Shown here piece by piece: positions 16,337 through 25,661 of a stretch of DNA of 57,309 bases (positions are counted from its first letter, which is position 1; each line of letters starts with the position of its first letter). The position numbers were made by a program, and so were the translations under genes. Origin of the DNA: an uncultured Clostridia bacterium. Lineage in GTDB: Bacteria > Bacillota > Clostridia > UBA1381. The stretch spans positions 5,026-62,334 of the forward strand of contig CAJTUY010000006.1 in the NCBI GenBank assembly GCA_910579415.1, in the 5' to 3' direction. The notes beneath the pieces are model-generated. The model was not told where the DNA came from. It made no database searches and saw only the letters and a list, made by a program, of their open reading frames with translations.

Positions 16337-18097
16337 CTACTCTGCCGATGCCGAAAACGGCAAAGCATATTTCTTACTGAATTTCACGCACATTTCTCTG
16401 TATTCATCACTGCTTTTTCTGTGACTCATTACATTATGAATATCGTAATTATCATCATTAAGCTCAATAATAGCAGCCGCAACGTTTGCGCAGTGGTCCG
16501 AAATTTTTTCAAGTGCTGTGATATAATCAGTAAACACAAAGCCCTGATTTACACTGCATCTCCCCTCCTGCATACGCTTTATATGACGGTTTTTAAGGTC
16601 ATTTCTCAGTCTGTCAATAACGTCTTCAAGAGGTTCAACACGGTTTGCCAGCTTAACATCATTATTCGAAAAGGCGTTTATTGTCATATCAATAATTTCA
16701 CCGACAGCGTCTACCATAATAGTAATTTCCTGACGCGCCTTTTCCGAGAAATGAACGTCCTTATCACGCTTTTCACGCGCGGTAAATACAAGGTCTGCGG
16801 TGTAATCCGTCATCTTTTCAAAGTCAGCTATCGCATGGAGCAATATAGAGACTTTTTTTGCATCAGACGACATCATATTCTGTCCTGACAATTTTACAAG
16901 ATATTCTCCCAGTGCATCCTCGTACTCGTCTGCCAAACGCTCATTCTCTATAATTTCCCTGTCATTCTTCTCCGAATATTTCGCAACGCATTCCTGCGCA
17001 AGAGTAAAGCTGTCCTTTACCATATATGCCATATTCGTTGCAAGCGTCGTACATTGCTCAACAGCAAAAGACGGCGTGGGCAAAAATCTGTCGTCAAGCA
17101 TTGAGAACGCGTTTCTTTCCGCCCCCTCTTTTATTGTAAGACGTACAAGCTTTTCAATCAACGAACTGCACGGCAGCAATACAATCGTCGAGGCAACATT
17201 AAATGCTGTATGGACAATCGCAATGCCAAGCGCATCAATTGATGAGTTTATAAAAGCAAAATCAATAAGTGAATTGAGTGCATAGAATATGCACATAAAC
17301 AGCACTGCGCTTATAATTTTAATATAAAGGTTCGCAATAGCCGCACGCTTCGCATTCTTGCTTGTACCTATACAGGAAATCATAGCGGTAATACATGTGC
17401 CTATATTCTGTCCCATCAATATAGGAAATGCCGTTGCAAAGGTAATCTGTCCCGTTGCGCTCAACGCCTGCAATATACCGACAGACGCCGATGACGACTG
17501 AATAATTGCCGTAAGCACCATTCCGACAAGAAGTCCCAGTACCGGATTTGAAAACATGACAAGCATATTTGCAAATGCAGGTGAATTTTTAAGCCCCGAC
17601 ACAGCCGCTGACATAGTGTCCATACCAAACATAAGTACCGCAAAACCAATAAGTATATTGCCTATACTTGTCCGCCTGTCGGTTTTTGACGTCATAATCA
17701 GAATTATTCCCGCAAGTGCCAAAATAGGCGTAAAGTTTTCGGGCTTTATCAGGTTCGCCAAGAGACTATCACCCTGAACTCCCGATAAGCTTAAAATCCA
17801 TGCCGTAACGGTTGTACCGATATTCGCGCCCATCATTACCCCGATGGACTGCGTTAATTTCATTATCCCCGAATTTACAAAACCGACTACCATAACAGTC
17901 GTTGCCGATGATGACTGAATAATCGCAGTAACCACCGCTCCGAGCAAAACTCCCATCAGCCTGTTTGACGTCAGCTTCTCCAGTATTATTTCAAGCTTTC
18001 CGCCTCCGAGTTTCTTTAATCCGTCCCCCATGACGTTCATTCCGTAAAGAAACATCGCCAGACCGCCCAGCAAACTGAATATTTGAAAAATGTCCAT
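16337..18097 (-). CDS. Na+/phosphate cotransporter with C-terminal PhoU-like domain
   Basis: 586 residues. The N-terminal part (about 1-330) is a polytopic membrane domain with the two inverted repeats of the NptA/PNaS family; both carry the QSSSA signature (AIIQSSSATTV and AIIQSSSASVG), which forms the substrate site. Residues ~345-570 are helical with the PhoU pattern. The fusion of transporter and PhoU is common in Firmicutes. It imports phosphate with sodium. It begins the operon that continues with PhoB-like, PhoR-like and amidase genes; AGAGGTG lies before the ATG. Confidence 0.9.
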   Translation of the reverse strand: MDIFQIFSLLGGLAMFLYGMNVMGDGLKKLGGGKLEIILEKLTSNRLMGVLLGAVVTAIIQSSSATTVMVVGFVNSGIMKLTQSIGVMMGANIGTTVTAWILSLSGVQGDSLLANLIKPENFTPILALAGIILIMTSKTDRRTSIGNILIGFAVLMFGMDTMSAAVSGLKNSPAFANMLVMFSNPVLGLLVGMVLTAIIQSSSASVGILQALSATGQITFATAFPILMGQNIGTCITAMISCIGTSKNAKRAAIANLYIKIISAVLFMCIFYALNSLIDFAFINSSIDALGIAIVHTAFNVASTIVLLPCSSLIEKLVRLTIKEGAERNAFSMLDDRFLPTPSFAVEQCTTLATNMAYMVKDSFTLAQECVAKYSEKNDREIIENERLADEYEDALGEYLVKLSGQNMMSSDAKKVSILLHAIADFEKMTDYTADLVFTAREKRDKDVHFSEKARQEITIMVDAVGEIIDMTINAFSNNDVKLANRVEPLEDVIDRLRNDLKNRHIKRMQEGRCSVNQGFVFTDYITALEKISDHCANVAAAIIELNDDNYDIHNVMSHRKSSDEYREMCVKFSKKYALPFSASAE

Positions 18098-18134
18098 AAG
18101 CGCACCTCTTTTGTATCTTGTATTTTTTTACCTA

Positions 18135-18158
18135 TTACATTATATAAAATGAATGTAA
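18135..18158 (-). promoter_or_regulatory. Inverted repeat in the promoter region of the Na/Pi operon
   Basis: TTACATT - 10 bases - AATGTAA is a perfect 7-bp inverted repeat, with a TATAAT-like -10 box (minus strand) between its arms. No good -35 box is seen, as expected for an activated promoter. It may be an operator, possibly for the regulator encoded in this operon. The site matches no consensus I can name. Confidence 0.4.
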
Positions 18159-18183
18159 AGTTGTATTCAACATTATCTTAATT

Positions 18184-18657
18184 TTATGTAAAATCTTTTA
18201 TTACTTCCCATTCTTTTATAAGTCTTTCAAGCGAAAACGCCGCATTTGCCGGACTGGTTGACGGAAGCTTATATGCTTCCAAATCCGGATTATAACGCTT
18301 AAACAGAGTGTATGCCGTATTGCCGTTTGTAAAAATCTGCTTTACCTGTGTTTTTGACAGCATTTCAGTAAAATCATTCGGGGTTACATTCCTTATAGAA
18401 CTATCCGATGAACCTTCTATATCACAGCTTTTTATAACATCCCATACGGCAATATTATTTTTTAGCAGCATGGCTTTCTTTTCTTCAACAGTGTCCGGAC
18501 ATTCACACTCCATAACAGCAGAAACCACTTTCCAGAATCTGTTCTGTTTATGACCGTAAAAAAATTTTGCTTCACGTGATTTCACAGAAGGAAAACTTCC
18601 GAGTATGAGTATTTTTGAATTCTCATTATATACGGGGTTAATTGTATGTTTTTCCAT
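18184..18657 (-). CDS. DNA-deoxyinosine glycosylase (uracil-DNA glycosylase superfamily)
   Basis: 157 residues. It has the family's N-terminal motif ILILGSFPSVKSRE, then FFYGHKQNRFWKV, and the C-terminal LPSTSPANAA segment, which matches the GSFPS/NRFW and LPSTSPAN motifs of the deoxyinosine glycosylase group of the UDG superfamily. It removes hypoxanthine (deaminated adenine) from DNA in base-excision repair. It is monocistronic or the end of a transcript; its upstream neighbour is the SASP gene with its own terminator. Confidence 0.88.
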   Translation of the reverse strand: MEKHTINPVYNENSKILILGSFPSVKSREAKFFYGHKQNRFWKVVSAVMECECPDTVEEKKAMLLKNNIAVWDVIKSCDIEGSSDSSIRNVTPNDFTEMLSKTQVKQIFTNGNTAYTLFKRYNPDLEAYKLPSTSPANAAFSLERLIKEWEVIKDFT

Positions 18658-18725
18658 TTTTTCAGCCTCCAGTATACATTATAACAGAAATCTCAGGATT
18701 TTAAAAGAGTTTTTTCAATGAAAGC

Positions 18726-18755
18726 ATAAAAGGAGCTGTAAAACAGCTCCTTTTA
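18726..18755 (-). terminator. Terminator of the SASP gene
   Basis: The stem GGAGCTGT / ACAGCTCC with a 3-base loop is followed by TTTTAT on the minus strand, about 20 bases after the SASP stop. Confidence 0.85.
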
Positions 18756-18771
18756 TATATAGGTTTTAAAA

Positions 18772-18948
18772 TTATTTGTATTGATTTTCGTAGCTCTCAA
18801 TCATCTTTTTAACCATCTGACCGCCGATTGAGCCTGCCTGCTTAGCTGTAAGCTCACCGTTGTAGCCCTGACCAAGAGTAACTCCTACTTCTCTTGCAGC
18901 TTCCATCTTGAACTGCTCTAATGCCTGTGTTTTTGTGTTCTTTGCCAT
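18772..18948 (-). CDS. Alpha/beta-type small acid-soluble spore protein
   Basis: 58 residues. The protein runs MAKNTKTQALEQFKMEAARE, then VGVTLGQGYNGELTAKQAG, then SIGGQMVKKMIESYENQYK. It has the family hallmarks: the helix FKMEAAREVGV, the germination-protease-like region around MEAARE, and the nearly invariant GSIGGQMVKKMI segment. These proteins coat and protect DNA in dormant spores. AAAGGAG lies 9 bases before the ATG. No sigma-G consensus was clear upstream. It is direct evidence that the organism belongs to a spore-forming lineage. Confidence 0.93.
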   Translation of the reverse strand: MAKNTKTQALEQFKMEAAREVGVTLGQGYNGELTAKQAGSIGGQMVKKMIESYENQYK

Positions 18949-19036
18949 AATAAATTTCTCCTTTACATAAAGTATTTTGGTTTTTTACCCAACTATAATT
19001 TATGTAATTTTTTAAAATTTAAACAGGTTATTTATA

Positions 19037-21139
19037 CTAATTCATTACAATTTCATCTGCTGTAATTTTCTCACAGCGTTTCCTTAACCTTTTGTACTTT
19101 TCCGTTATCATTGCCGCGTCCTCCTCCATAATATCCTTTGCCGCCATTTGAGATAATGCAAGTATATCCCTGTCTTCAAACAGATTGGCTATACGCATTT
19201 CCGGAAGACCGTGCTGACGCGTACCGAAAAAATCACCCGGTCCGCGAAGCTGTAAATCCTGCTCGCTTATATAAAAGCCGTCATTAGATATGCACATCGT
19301 TTCCATACGTTTTTTGGTAATCTCATTATTTCCGTGCGCGATAAGTATACAAAAAGCCTGTTCCTGCCCGCGTCCGACGCGTCCGCGAAGCTGGTGAAGC
19401 TGCGAAAGTCCGAATCGCTCCGCATTTTCTATTATCATTATATTCGCGTTAGGTACATTCACGCCCACCTCAATGACAGTGGTTGAAACAAGTATCCGTA
19501 TATCACCTTTGACAAATCCGTCCATCACCTCATCCTTAAGCTTTGGCTTCATTCTGCCGTGAATAAGACCTGTTTTAAAATCAGGAAATATCGTTTGAAG
19601 TTTTTCCGCAAGCATTTTCGCATTCTGCAAATCGCTTTTTTCCGTTTCCTCCACAAGCGGACATACAATATATGCCTGCATACCTGCCTTTACGTTCTTT
19701 TCCAGAAACGCAAACACCCGCTTTCGCATTTTTTCGCCGACAGCAAAAGTTTTCACAGGCTTTCTTCCGGGAGGAAGCTCGTCTATCACAGATATGTCAA
19801 GGTCGCCGTACAGAATAAGCGCCAGAGTACGCGGTATCGGTGTGGCTGACATAATAAGCATATGAGGATTATTACCTTTTGCGGCAAGACGCGCGCGCTG
19901 TTCCACACCAAAACGGTGCTGCTCGTCTGCAACAACAAGCGCAAGGTCCGCAAATTCAACCTCGTCCTGTATTATTGCATGAGTACCTACCACTACATTA
20001 GCCGCTCCTGTCGAAATCATTTCATATGCAAGCCGTTTTTCTTTTGTTTTCATACTTCCCGTAAGCATAACTACATTTATACCCATATTCTTAAAAAAAA
20101 CGTCAAGTGTCTGAGCATGCTGAAACGCCAGTATTTCAGTAGGCGCCATCATTGCAGCCTGATGTCCGTTTTTAACTGCCGTATATATTGCCGCCGCTGC
20201 AACAGCAGTCTTGCCGCTTCCGACATCTCCCTGAACAAGCCTGTTCATCATTCTGCCGCTTTTACAGTCACCCAAAATTTCATTAAGGGTTCTTTTCATG
20301 TCGGCACGTATCTCCTTTATCACCCTTTTCTGCGCTCCGGTAAGCGGAAAAGGCAGGGTTTTTACAAATTCACGCACACAAAGTATATCGGTAAATTTAA
20401 CGCTTTTACGTTCCGTATTTACACCCTTATGAGAACTCAGCGCAAGCTGAAGTATTAAAAGTTCTTCGAATACAAACCTCTCGCGGGCAATATTATAATG
20501 CTCGAAATCCTCAGGAAAATGTATATTTTTCATTGCATAGTTAAGCTCTGCTATGTGATATTTTTTTCGTATATCCTCAGGTATATATTCCTCAAGCCGT
20601 CCTGCCTCCTTAATTGCAAATTCCATAGCTGATTGCAGGATTTTCTGAGTAAGTCCCTCTGTAAGCGGATACAGCGGCACAATTTTACCGGTAAAACGCT
20701 CAGAACCTTTTTTTTCATACACAGGATTAAGCATTTCATACTTACCGCGACTGCGTGTAATTTTTCCGTATAAAATATATTCATCGCCTGTCATAAACTG
20801 ACCTTTTACATATCTGTTATTATACCATACAACATTAAGCGCGCCCGTCTGGTCTGATACAACCATAGTGGAAATCAGCAGATTTTTTCTTACTCTCACG
20901 TCTCTGACAGGCGAAAAAACGGTGACGCTTATGCACACCGTTTCACCTTCCGCGCAGTCTGCGATTTCCTTCATCTGGGACCTGTCCTCATGAGAACGCG
21001 GGAAATAATAAAGCAAATCCTCGACTGTTTTTATACCCTTTTTCTTGAATAATTCAGCGCGTTTCTCACCTATACCCTTTAAATATTGAATGTTTTTTGA
21101 AATTTTTATCAGCTCTTTTCCCGTATAATATCTTGCCAT
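19037..21139 (-). CDS. recG: ATP-dependent DNA helicase RecG
   Basis: 700 residues, full length. The N-terminal wedge/OB domain (about 10-170) starts with the helix-hairpin-helix-like QYLKGIGEKRAELFKKKGI. Helicase motifs: GDVGSGKT (Walker A), VADEQHRFG (DEQH box), MSATPIPRTL (motif III), and the C-terminal RGRVGRGQEQAFC motif VI, then LRGPGDFFGTRQHG in the RecG-specific TRG region. It remodels stalled forks and Holliday junctions. It is third in the asp23-DAK2-recG cluster, a common Firmicutes order, 31 bases after the DAK2 gene. Confidence 0.97.
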   Translation of the reverse strand: MARYYTGKELIKISKNIQYLKGIGEKRAELFKKKGIKTVEDLLYYFPRSHEDRSQMKEIADCAEGETVCISVTVFSPVRDVRVRKNLLISTMVVSDQTGALNVVWYNNRYVKGQFMTGDEYILYGKITRSRGKYEMLNPVYEKKGSERFTGKIVPLYPLTEGLTQKILQSAMEFAIKEAGRLEEYIPEDIRKKYHIAELNYAMKNIHFPEDFEHYNIARERFVFEELLILQLALSSHKGVNTERKSVKFTDILCVREFVKTLPFPLTGAQKRVIKEIRADMKRTLNEILGDCKSGRMMNRLVQGDVGSGKTAVAAAAIYTAVKNGHQAAMMAPTEILAFQHAQTLDVFFKNMGINVVMLTGSMKTKEKRLAYEMISTGAANVVVGTHAIIQDEVEFADLALVVADEQHRFGVEQRARLAAKGNNPHMLIMSATPIPRTLALILYGDLDISVIDELPPGRKPVKTFAVGEKMRKRVFAFLEKNVKAGMQAYIVCPLVEETEKSDLQNAKMLAEKLQTIFPDFKTGLIHGRMKPKLKDEVMDGFVKGDIRILVSTTVIEVGVNVPNANIMIIENAERFGLSQLHQLRGRVGRGQEQAFCILIAHGNNEITKKRMETMCISNDGFYISEQDLQLRGPGDFFGTRQHGLPEMRIANLFEDRDILALSQMAAKDIMEEDAAMITEKYKRLRKRCEKITADEIVMN

Positions 21140-21170
21140 GCGATGATATAAGCGATTTTCTTCAAAGCTA

Positions 21171-22892
21171 CTATTCTACTGAAATTATATAGTAATACAA
21201 CGGCTGTCCGCCTCGTTTAAAAGAAATTTCAATTTCATCATCCGAATACTTCGCTTCAAAAGCCTTCATCATCCTGTCCGCCTGCGGCTGTTTTATGTCC
21301 TTACCGCAATAAACTGTTATATATTCCGTATCATCATCTGTCATTTCCGAAACAACATTATTTAAAACATCATCAATATCTTTGCCGACAGACACTATTT
21401 TCCCTTCTATCATACCGAGAATGTCATCTTTTCTGATAGTCAAATCACCTATTTCCGTATCACGCACCGCATACGTAAGCTGACCTGTTTTAACCTTAGT
21501 AACAGCTTTTTGCATGGCGCGTGTATTAAGTTCGGCATCTTTTTTTACATTAAATGCCACCATAGCGCTTACGCACTGCGGAATACCGGTCGTTTCAATC
21601 ACAACAACATTCTTGCCCTCTGAAAGCTCCGCCGCCTGTTTAGCAGCCATAACGATATTTTTATTGTTCGGGAACAGATAAATTGTCTTTGCTTCAACAC
21701 GCTTTACCGCCTTTATAAAATCATCCGTTGACGGGTTCATCGTCTGACCGCCCTCAATAATTTTATCAATGCCCAAATCCTTAAGCATGGTATTCAGTCC
21801 CTTGCCCATGCTTACAGCCACAAATCCGTAATCTTTTAATTGCACAGGCTGTTTTGCCTTTTTCTCTTTCGGCGGCTTCTTGGTCTTTTCCTTATTTGCC
21901 ACAGGCGCAGCGGCTGTTTTATTCTCAGGCTTTGACTTTGCTTCTTTAATAATTGTTCTGTGCTGGTGCTTCATATTATCAATCTTTAGGTTTATCATTT
22001 CGCCCAGCTTTACAGCCTCTTCCAGTACAAATCCGGGATTGTTTGTATGGATATGCACCTTGACAATATCATCATCGTCAATTACAAGCATACAATCACC
22101 CTTAGGAGAAATTGTATTTCTGAAATCCTCCGCGCTGTCACCGCTGTTTTCCTTTTCAATCAGAAATTCGGTACAATACTTAAACTTTATATCCTCAGTC
22201 TTAATAGTCTGCTGTGACTTTACAGATGTTCTCGGCGCTGTTTCCTCACCGCCCTGACGCGCCACAATCTCGCCGCTTTCCAAATATGCCTGCGCGCCCA
22301 AAAGCACAAATATCCAACCCTGTCCTCCCGCATCAACTACATTAGCCTGCTTTAGAGCAGGTAACTGCTGAGTAGTGTTTTTAAGAGCTTTTTGTCCTCG
22401 TTCAACAGCACCTGAAAGCACCTTAACAATATCTGTTTCAGTATCGGCTGTAAGCTGCGCTCCTGTCGCAACTTCACGCGCAACAGTCAGAATTGTACCT
22501 TCAGTCGGCTTCATTACCGCCTTATATGCCGCATCTGCTCCTTCTTTTAAGGCAAGCGCAAACTCTACGGCATTACACTCGTCCATTCCCTTAAGACTCT
22601 TTGCAATACCGCGAAAAAGCTGTGACAGTATAACTCCGGAATTTCCTCTTGCTCCTCTCAGCGTCGCAAAGGACATTGCGTCAGCCGTCTTTGTAAGCGT
22701 CATATCTTCCTTACCGCTTACTTCGGCGGCAAGAGCTGTTATTGTAAGCGACATATTGGTACCTGTATCGCCGTCGGGAACGGGAAACACATTCAGCTCA
22801 TCAACTGCATTTTTATTGTTATAAAGCATATTTGCGCCGCTTATCATCATATCTGCAAATATTTTTCCGTTTAAAGTATCTATTGTAATCAC
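21171..22892 (-). CDS. DAK2-domain protein (YloV / FakA-like fatty acid kinase subunit)
   Basis: 573 residues. The N-terminal DAK2 (dihydroxyacetone kinase-like nucleotide-binding) domain shows NVFPVPDGDTGTNM (about 34-47) and the GARGNSGVILSQ loop. A middle Lys-rich, proline-rich linker (about 315-350) leads to the FakA-type C-terminal domain. Members bind ATP and phosphorylate fatty acids carried by a FakB partner. No FakB is visible in this window. It follows the Asp23 gene by 25 bases, the YloU-YloV arrangement of Bacillus. Confidence 0.88.
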   Translation of the reverse strand: MITIDTLNGKIFADMMISGANMLYNNKNAVDELNVFPVPDGDTGTNMSLTITALAAEVSGKEDMTLTKTADAMSFATLRGARGNSGVILSQLFRGIAKSLKGMDECNAVEFALALKEGADAAYKAVMKPTEGTILTVAREVATGAQLTADTETDIVKVLSGAVERGQKALKNTTQQLPALKQANVVDAGGQGWIFVLLGAQAYLESGEIVARQGGEETAPRTSVKSQQTIKTEDIKFKYCTEFLIEKENSGDSAEDFRNTISPKGDCMLVIDDDDIVKVHIHTNNPGFVLEEAVKLGEMINLKIDNMKHQHRTIIKEAKSKPENKTAAAPVANKEKTKKPPKEKKAKQPVQLKDYGFVAVSMGKGLNTMLKDLGIDKIIEGGQTMNPSTDDFIKAVKRVEAKTIYLFPNNKNIVMAAKQAAELSEGKNVVVIETTGIPQCVSAMVAFNVKKDAELNTRAMQKAVTKVKTGQLTYAVRDTEIGDLTIRKDDILGMIEGKIVSVGKDIDDVLNNVVSEMTDDDTEYITVYCGKDIKQPQADRMMKAFEAKYSDDEIEISFKRGGQPLYYYIISVE

Positions 22893-22917
22893 CCCTTAAA
22901 ACCTTCCGCGCAAAGGT

Positions 22918-23271
22918 CTAATCCACACGCACACCTTCTACACGCACATTAACTCTGTTAACCTTTATTCCCACCGCATTTTCAATCGTATAGCGTACAC
23001 GGTTTACAATACTTTTGCATACTGTATTTATATTTATGCCGTATTCTGCAATAAGATGTATTTCAACGACAACTCCGTCCTCCTCGATTGAAATATTAAT
23101 TCCCTTTGACATACTGTCGGGCTTTAAAAGATTTACTATACCATCCTTTTTATTTCTTGACGCCATTCCGACAACTCCATAACATTTGGTTGCCACAGCG
23201 CCGGCAATATCCGCAATAACGCCGTTTGCAATAGAAACCTCGCCCAAATCACTGTTTGTCTTTAATATCAT
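22918..23271 (-). CDS. Asp23/Gls24 family envelope protein (YloU-like)
   Basis: 117 residues, typical length. The Asp23 fold is seen in GEVSIANGVIADIAGAVATK, CYGVVGMA, then GININTVCKSIVNRVRYTIEN and the C-terminal VNRVNVRVEGVRV strand. Proteins of this family are cytoplasmic or membrane-associated and linked to envelope stress or lipid metabolism. First gene of the asp23-DAK2-recG transcript. A TATACT-like -10 is upstream (23297-23302), but the -35 is poor. Confidence 0.9.
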   Translation of the reverse strand: MILKTNSDLGEVSIANGVIADIAGAVATKCYGVVGMASRNKKDGIVNLLKPDSMSKGINISIEEDGVVVEIHLIAEYGININTVCKSIVNRVRYTIENAVGIKVNRVNVRVEGVRVD

Positions 23272-23359
23272 AATTCCTTTTCATTCCTTTCATTATAGTA
23301 TACCCTTTATATCATTGTACTATAAAAAACCAAAATAGTCCATATTAAAATTAAATTTC

Positions 23360-23388
23360 TTGCATAAAAAGATATTTTGATGTACAAT
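23360..23388 (+). promoter_or_regulatory. Promoter of the tyrosine recombinase gene
   Basis: TTGCAT, 17 bases, TACAAT. The predicted transcript start near 23395 leaves a leader of only about 14 bases, just enough for the GGGTGA ribosome binding site. Confidence 0.65.
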
Positions 23389-23408
23389 AGTTTCAGGGTG
23401 ATATGATT

Positions 23409-24458
23409 ATGAGCAAAAGAACAAAGCTGATGAATTTTTTGTCAAACCTGCCCGATTTTGTTTTTGATTACATAGAAATTGCCTATGACGGTGAAAGTAT
23501 TAACACTCAAATCGGTTACAGCATTGACATCAAAACATTTCTTGAATATTTACAGAAATTCAAGTTTAAAGACGTTAAAAATACTGAGGATTTTACCGTA
23601 TCCCATATGGAACAGATAACTCTCCGGGATTTAAATGCATTTACATCATATTTAAAGGAATATGAAACAGATACCGTAACTATTGACGGAAAACACGTAA
23701 AGCGTATCCGCCGCAACAGCGCATACGGGATTAACCGAAAGCTGTCAGGCATACGAGGCTTATTTTCGTACCTTTATAAAAATGACCTTATATCGCAGAA
23801 TATTACCGATAAGGTAGATTTTAAAAAGGTACATCAAAAAATGAAGCGTCCGCTTTCAACGCAGGAAACCGTTAATCTGCTTGACGTAATTTATAATGGT
23901 GAAAAATACTATTCGGGACGGGATTTAACAGAATATAAAAACCGCAAACAACGTGATATTGCGCTTTTTACCGCTTATCTCGGCACCGGTTGCCGTGTAA
24001 GCGAGCTTATAAACCTTGATATAACAGATGTTTGTTTTGATAGCTCATCGTTTATTGTAACCAGAAAAGGCGGCGATGAACAGGAAATTTTTATGCCTGT
24101 ACAGGTAGAAAATGAAATGTTTTCATATATGCAGGAACGCATGGAAAATGAAAAAGCGTCAGATGAAAAGGCATTATTTGTAAGCCGTTTGGGTAAGCGC
24201 ATGACTGCGCAGGGGGTGGAAAAAATATTAAAGAAATACTGCGCTACCGTCGGTATCTTTGACTCCGATAAAGCGCGTCCGCATGCGCTTCGCCGTACAT
24301 TCGCCTGCAATCTTATAGCTGACGGAATAGACATTAAAATGGTTGCCGAGCTTATGGGACACAAAAATATTGAAGTTACACATAAATATTATACACAATA
24401 CGCAATAGAAAAACGTAAAGAAGTTATGCGTGAATTCGATATTAAAGGAAGCAGATAA
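23409..24458 (+). CDS. Tyrosine recombinase (XerC/XerD-like)
   Basis: 349 residues from the ATG at 23409, seven bases after GGGTGA; an ATG two codons earlier lies almost on the binding site. The N-terminal SAM-like core-binding domain (about 1-135) precedes the catalytic domain. Catalytic residues visible: Arg in GTGCRVSELINLD, His-x-x-Arg in HALRRTF, His in LMGHKNIEVTHKYY and the nucleophilic Tyr in that last segment. All are present, so it should be active. No phage, att or cargo genes flank it, and its base composition matches its neighbours. It is more likely a resident Xer-like enzyme than a mobile-element integrase; a dif site was not found. Confidence 0.85.
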   Translation: MSKRTKLMNFLSNLPDFVFDYIEIAYDGESINTQIGYSIDIKTFLEYLQKFKFKDVKNTEDFTVSHMEQITLRDLNAFTSYLKEYETDTVTIDGKHVKRIRRNSAYGINRKLSGIRGLFSYLYKNDLISQNITDKVDFKKVHQKMKRPLSTQETVNLLDVIYNGEKYYSGRDLTEYKNRKQRDIALFTAYLGTGCRVSELINLDITDVCFDSSSFIVTRKGGDEQEIFMPVQVENEMFSYMQERMENEKASDEKALFVSRLGKRMTAQGVEKILKKYCATVGIFDSDKARPHALRRTFACNLIADGIDIKMVAELMGHKNIEVTHKYYTQYAIEKRKEVMREFDIKGSR

Positions 24459-24462
24459 AATA

Positions 24463-24493
24463 AAGACGAACCAGACGGTTCGTCCTTATTTTT
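24463..24493. terminator. Bidirectional terminator between recombinase and dinB
   Basis: The stem GACGAACC / GGTTCGTC with loop AGAC has T-rich sequence on both strands (CTTATTTTTT on +, TTTATTTTAT on -). It serves two convergent genes. Confidence 0.8.
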
Positions 24494-25661
24494 TACCCAA
24501 TGATACAACATCACCGAAACGGCTTTTTAAGCTGTCTACTGTCTTTTCCAGCTTTTCCGCCCTTCTGCTCCGCTCGTTATCCTCATTAAACAACGTCATC
24601 TGTTCATAAATTTCATCATCTTTTATAAGTCCCGTACCTGTAACAGTCAACATCCGTATCGGTTTTTGCAAATTCCACGAACGCTTGATTATTTCCATTG
24701 CCGCCTCACGTATATCACGCGCCGTATAAGTAGGCGAGACAAGCTTTTGCTGACGGTTTATTGTCCTGAAATCAGGGTCCTTAATAGTCACCTGTACCGT
24801 TGTGCATTTCAGCTTCTTGCGGCGCATACGCACTGCAATACTATCGCTAAGCTCATATACTCCGCTACGCACTTCGTCCTCTCCTACAAGGTCATGCGGA
24901 AATGTAATTCCGTTACCGACAGACTTTACTTCCTCTTTTTCATAAACAAGCTTTACAGGGTCATTATCAAGTCCGTTTGCGTATCTGTGAAGCATTGTAC
25001 CTGCTTTTCCGAGATGATTGTAAAGAGTTCTTTCGTCAAAGCGAGCAAGTTCTCCTATCGTTTTAATTCCGAGCTGTTCAAGCTCCTTTGCCGTGCTTCG
25101 TCCGACATACAGCAAATCTTTTACTGACAGAGGATATATTTTTTCTTTCCAGTTGACTCTGTCAAACACAGTAGTTGCATCAGGCTTTTTATAGTCACTG
25201 CCGAGCTTCGCGAATACCTTGCAGAAAGATACCCCGACTGAAATCGTAAGACCTGTTTCCTCACGCACGATACGTCTTAATTCGTTTGCGATAGTTACAC
25301 CGTCACCAAACAGCCGCCTGCTTCCGGTAACATCGAGCCAAGCCTCATCAAGTCCGAAGGATTCCACATAATCTGTATAACGGCAGTAAATATCCTTGAC
25401 ATGTTTTGAATACTGATAGTACAGCTCGCGGTGCGGCGGCACAACCACCAGTTCGGGACATTTACGCTTTGCCTGCCAGATAGTTTCAGCTGTAAGGACA
25501 TTGAATTTCTTGGCAAGTTCATTTTTGGCAAGTATTATTCCGTGACGCATCTCCTCATTGCCACCTACCGCCATAGGCACATTTTTAAGTTCAGGTTTTA
25601 ATACACATTCCACCGAAGCATAAAAACCGTTACAGTCACAGTGAAGTATTGTTCTGTCCAT
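24486..25661 (-). CDS. dinB: DNA polymerase IV (Y-family)
   Basis: 391 residues. The palm begins HCDCNGFYASVEC (catalytic Asp), the second acidic pair lies in YVESFGLDEAWLDVTG, and GISVGVSFCKVFAKLGSDYKKPD-like fingers follow (here TISVGVSFCKVFAKLGS). A helix-hairpin-helix region around 175-220 and the little-finger domain complete it. It lacks a clear C-terminal clamp-binding QxxLF motif, but EQMTLFNED near 355-362 could serve. It performs error-prone lesion bypass. Its ATG overlaps the stop of the small Cys protein gene (TGATG), so the two are translationally coupled. Confidence 0.93.
   Translation of the reverse strand: MDRTILHCDCNGFYASVECVLKPELKNVPMAVGGNEEMRHGIILAKNELAKKFNVLTAETIWQAKRKCPELVVVPPHRELYYQYSKHVKDIYCRYTDYVESFGLDEAWLDVTGSRRLFGDGVTIANELRRIVREETGLTISVGVSFCKVFAKLGSDYKKPDATTVFDRVNWKEKIYPLSVKDLLYVGRSTAKELEQLGIKTIGELARFDERTLYNHLGKAGTMLHRYANGLDNDPVKLVYEKEEVKSVGNGITFPHDLVGEDEVRSGVYELSDSIAVRMRRKKLKCTTVQVTIKDPDFRTINRQQKLVSPTYTARDIREAAMEIIKRSWNLQKPIRMLTVTGTGLIKDDEIYEQMTLFNEDNERSRRAEKLEKTVDSLKSRFGDVVSLGKK

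Noticed and set aside
23409..24458. Tyrosine recombinase as sign of a prophage or integrative element
   Set aside because: No phage or conjugation genes, no tRNA-adjacent direct repeats, and all neighbours are housekeeping genes.
24465..24484. LexA/SOS-box-like palindrome CGAACC-AGAC-GGTTCG near dinB
   Set aside because: It lies after the dinB stop, the gap between GAAC and GTTC is 6 not 4 bases, and it has the A/T runs of a bidirectional terminator.
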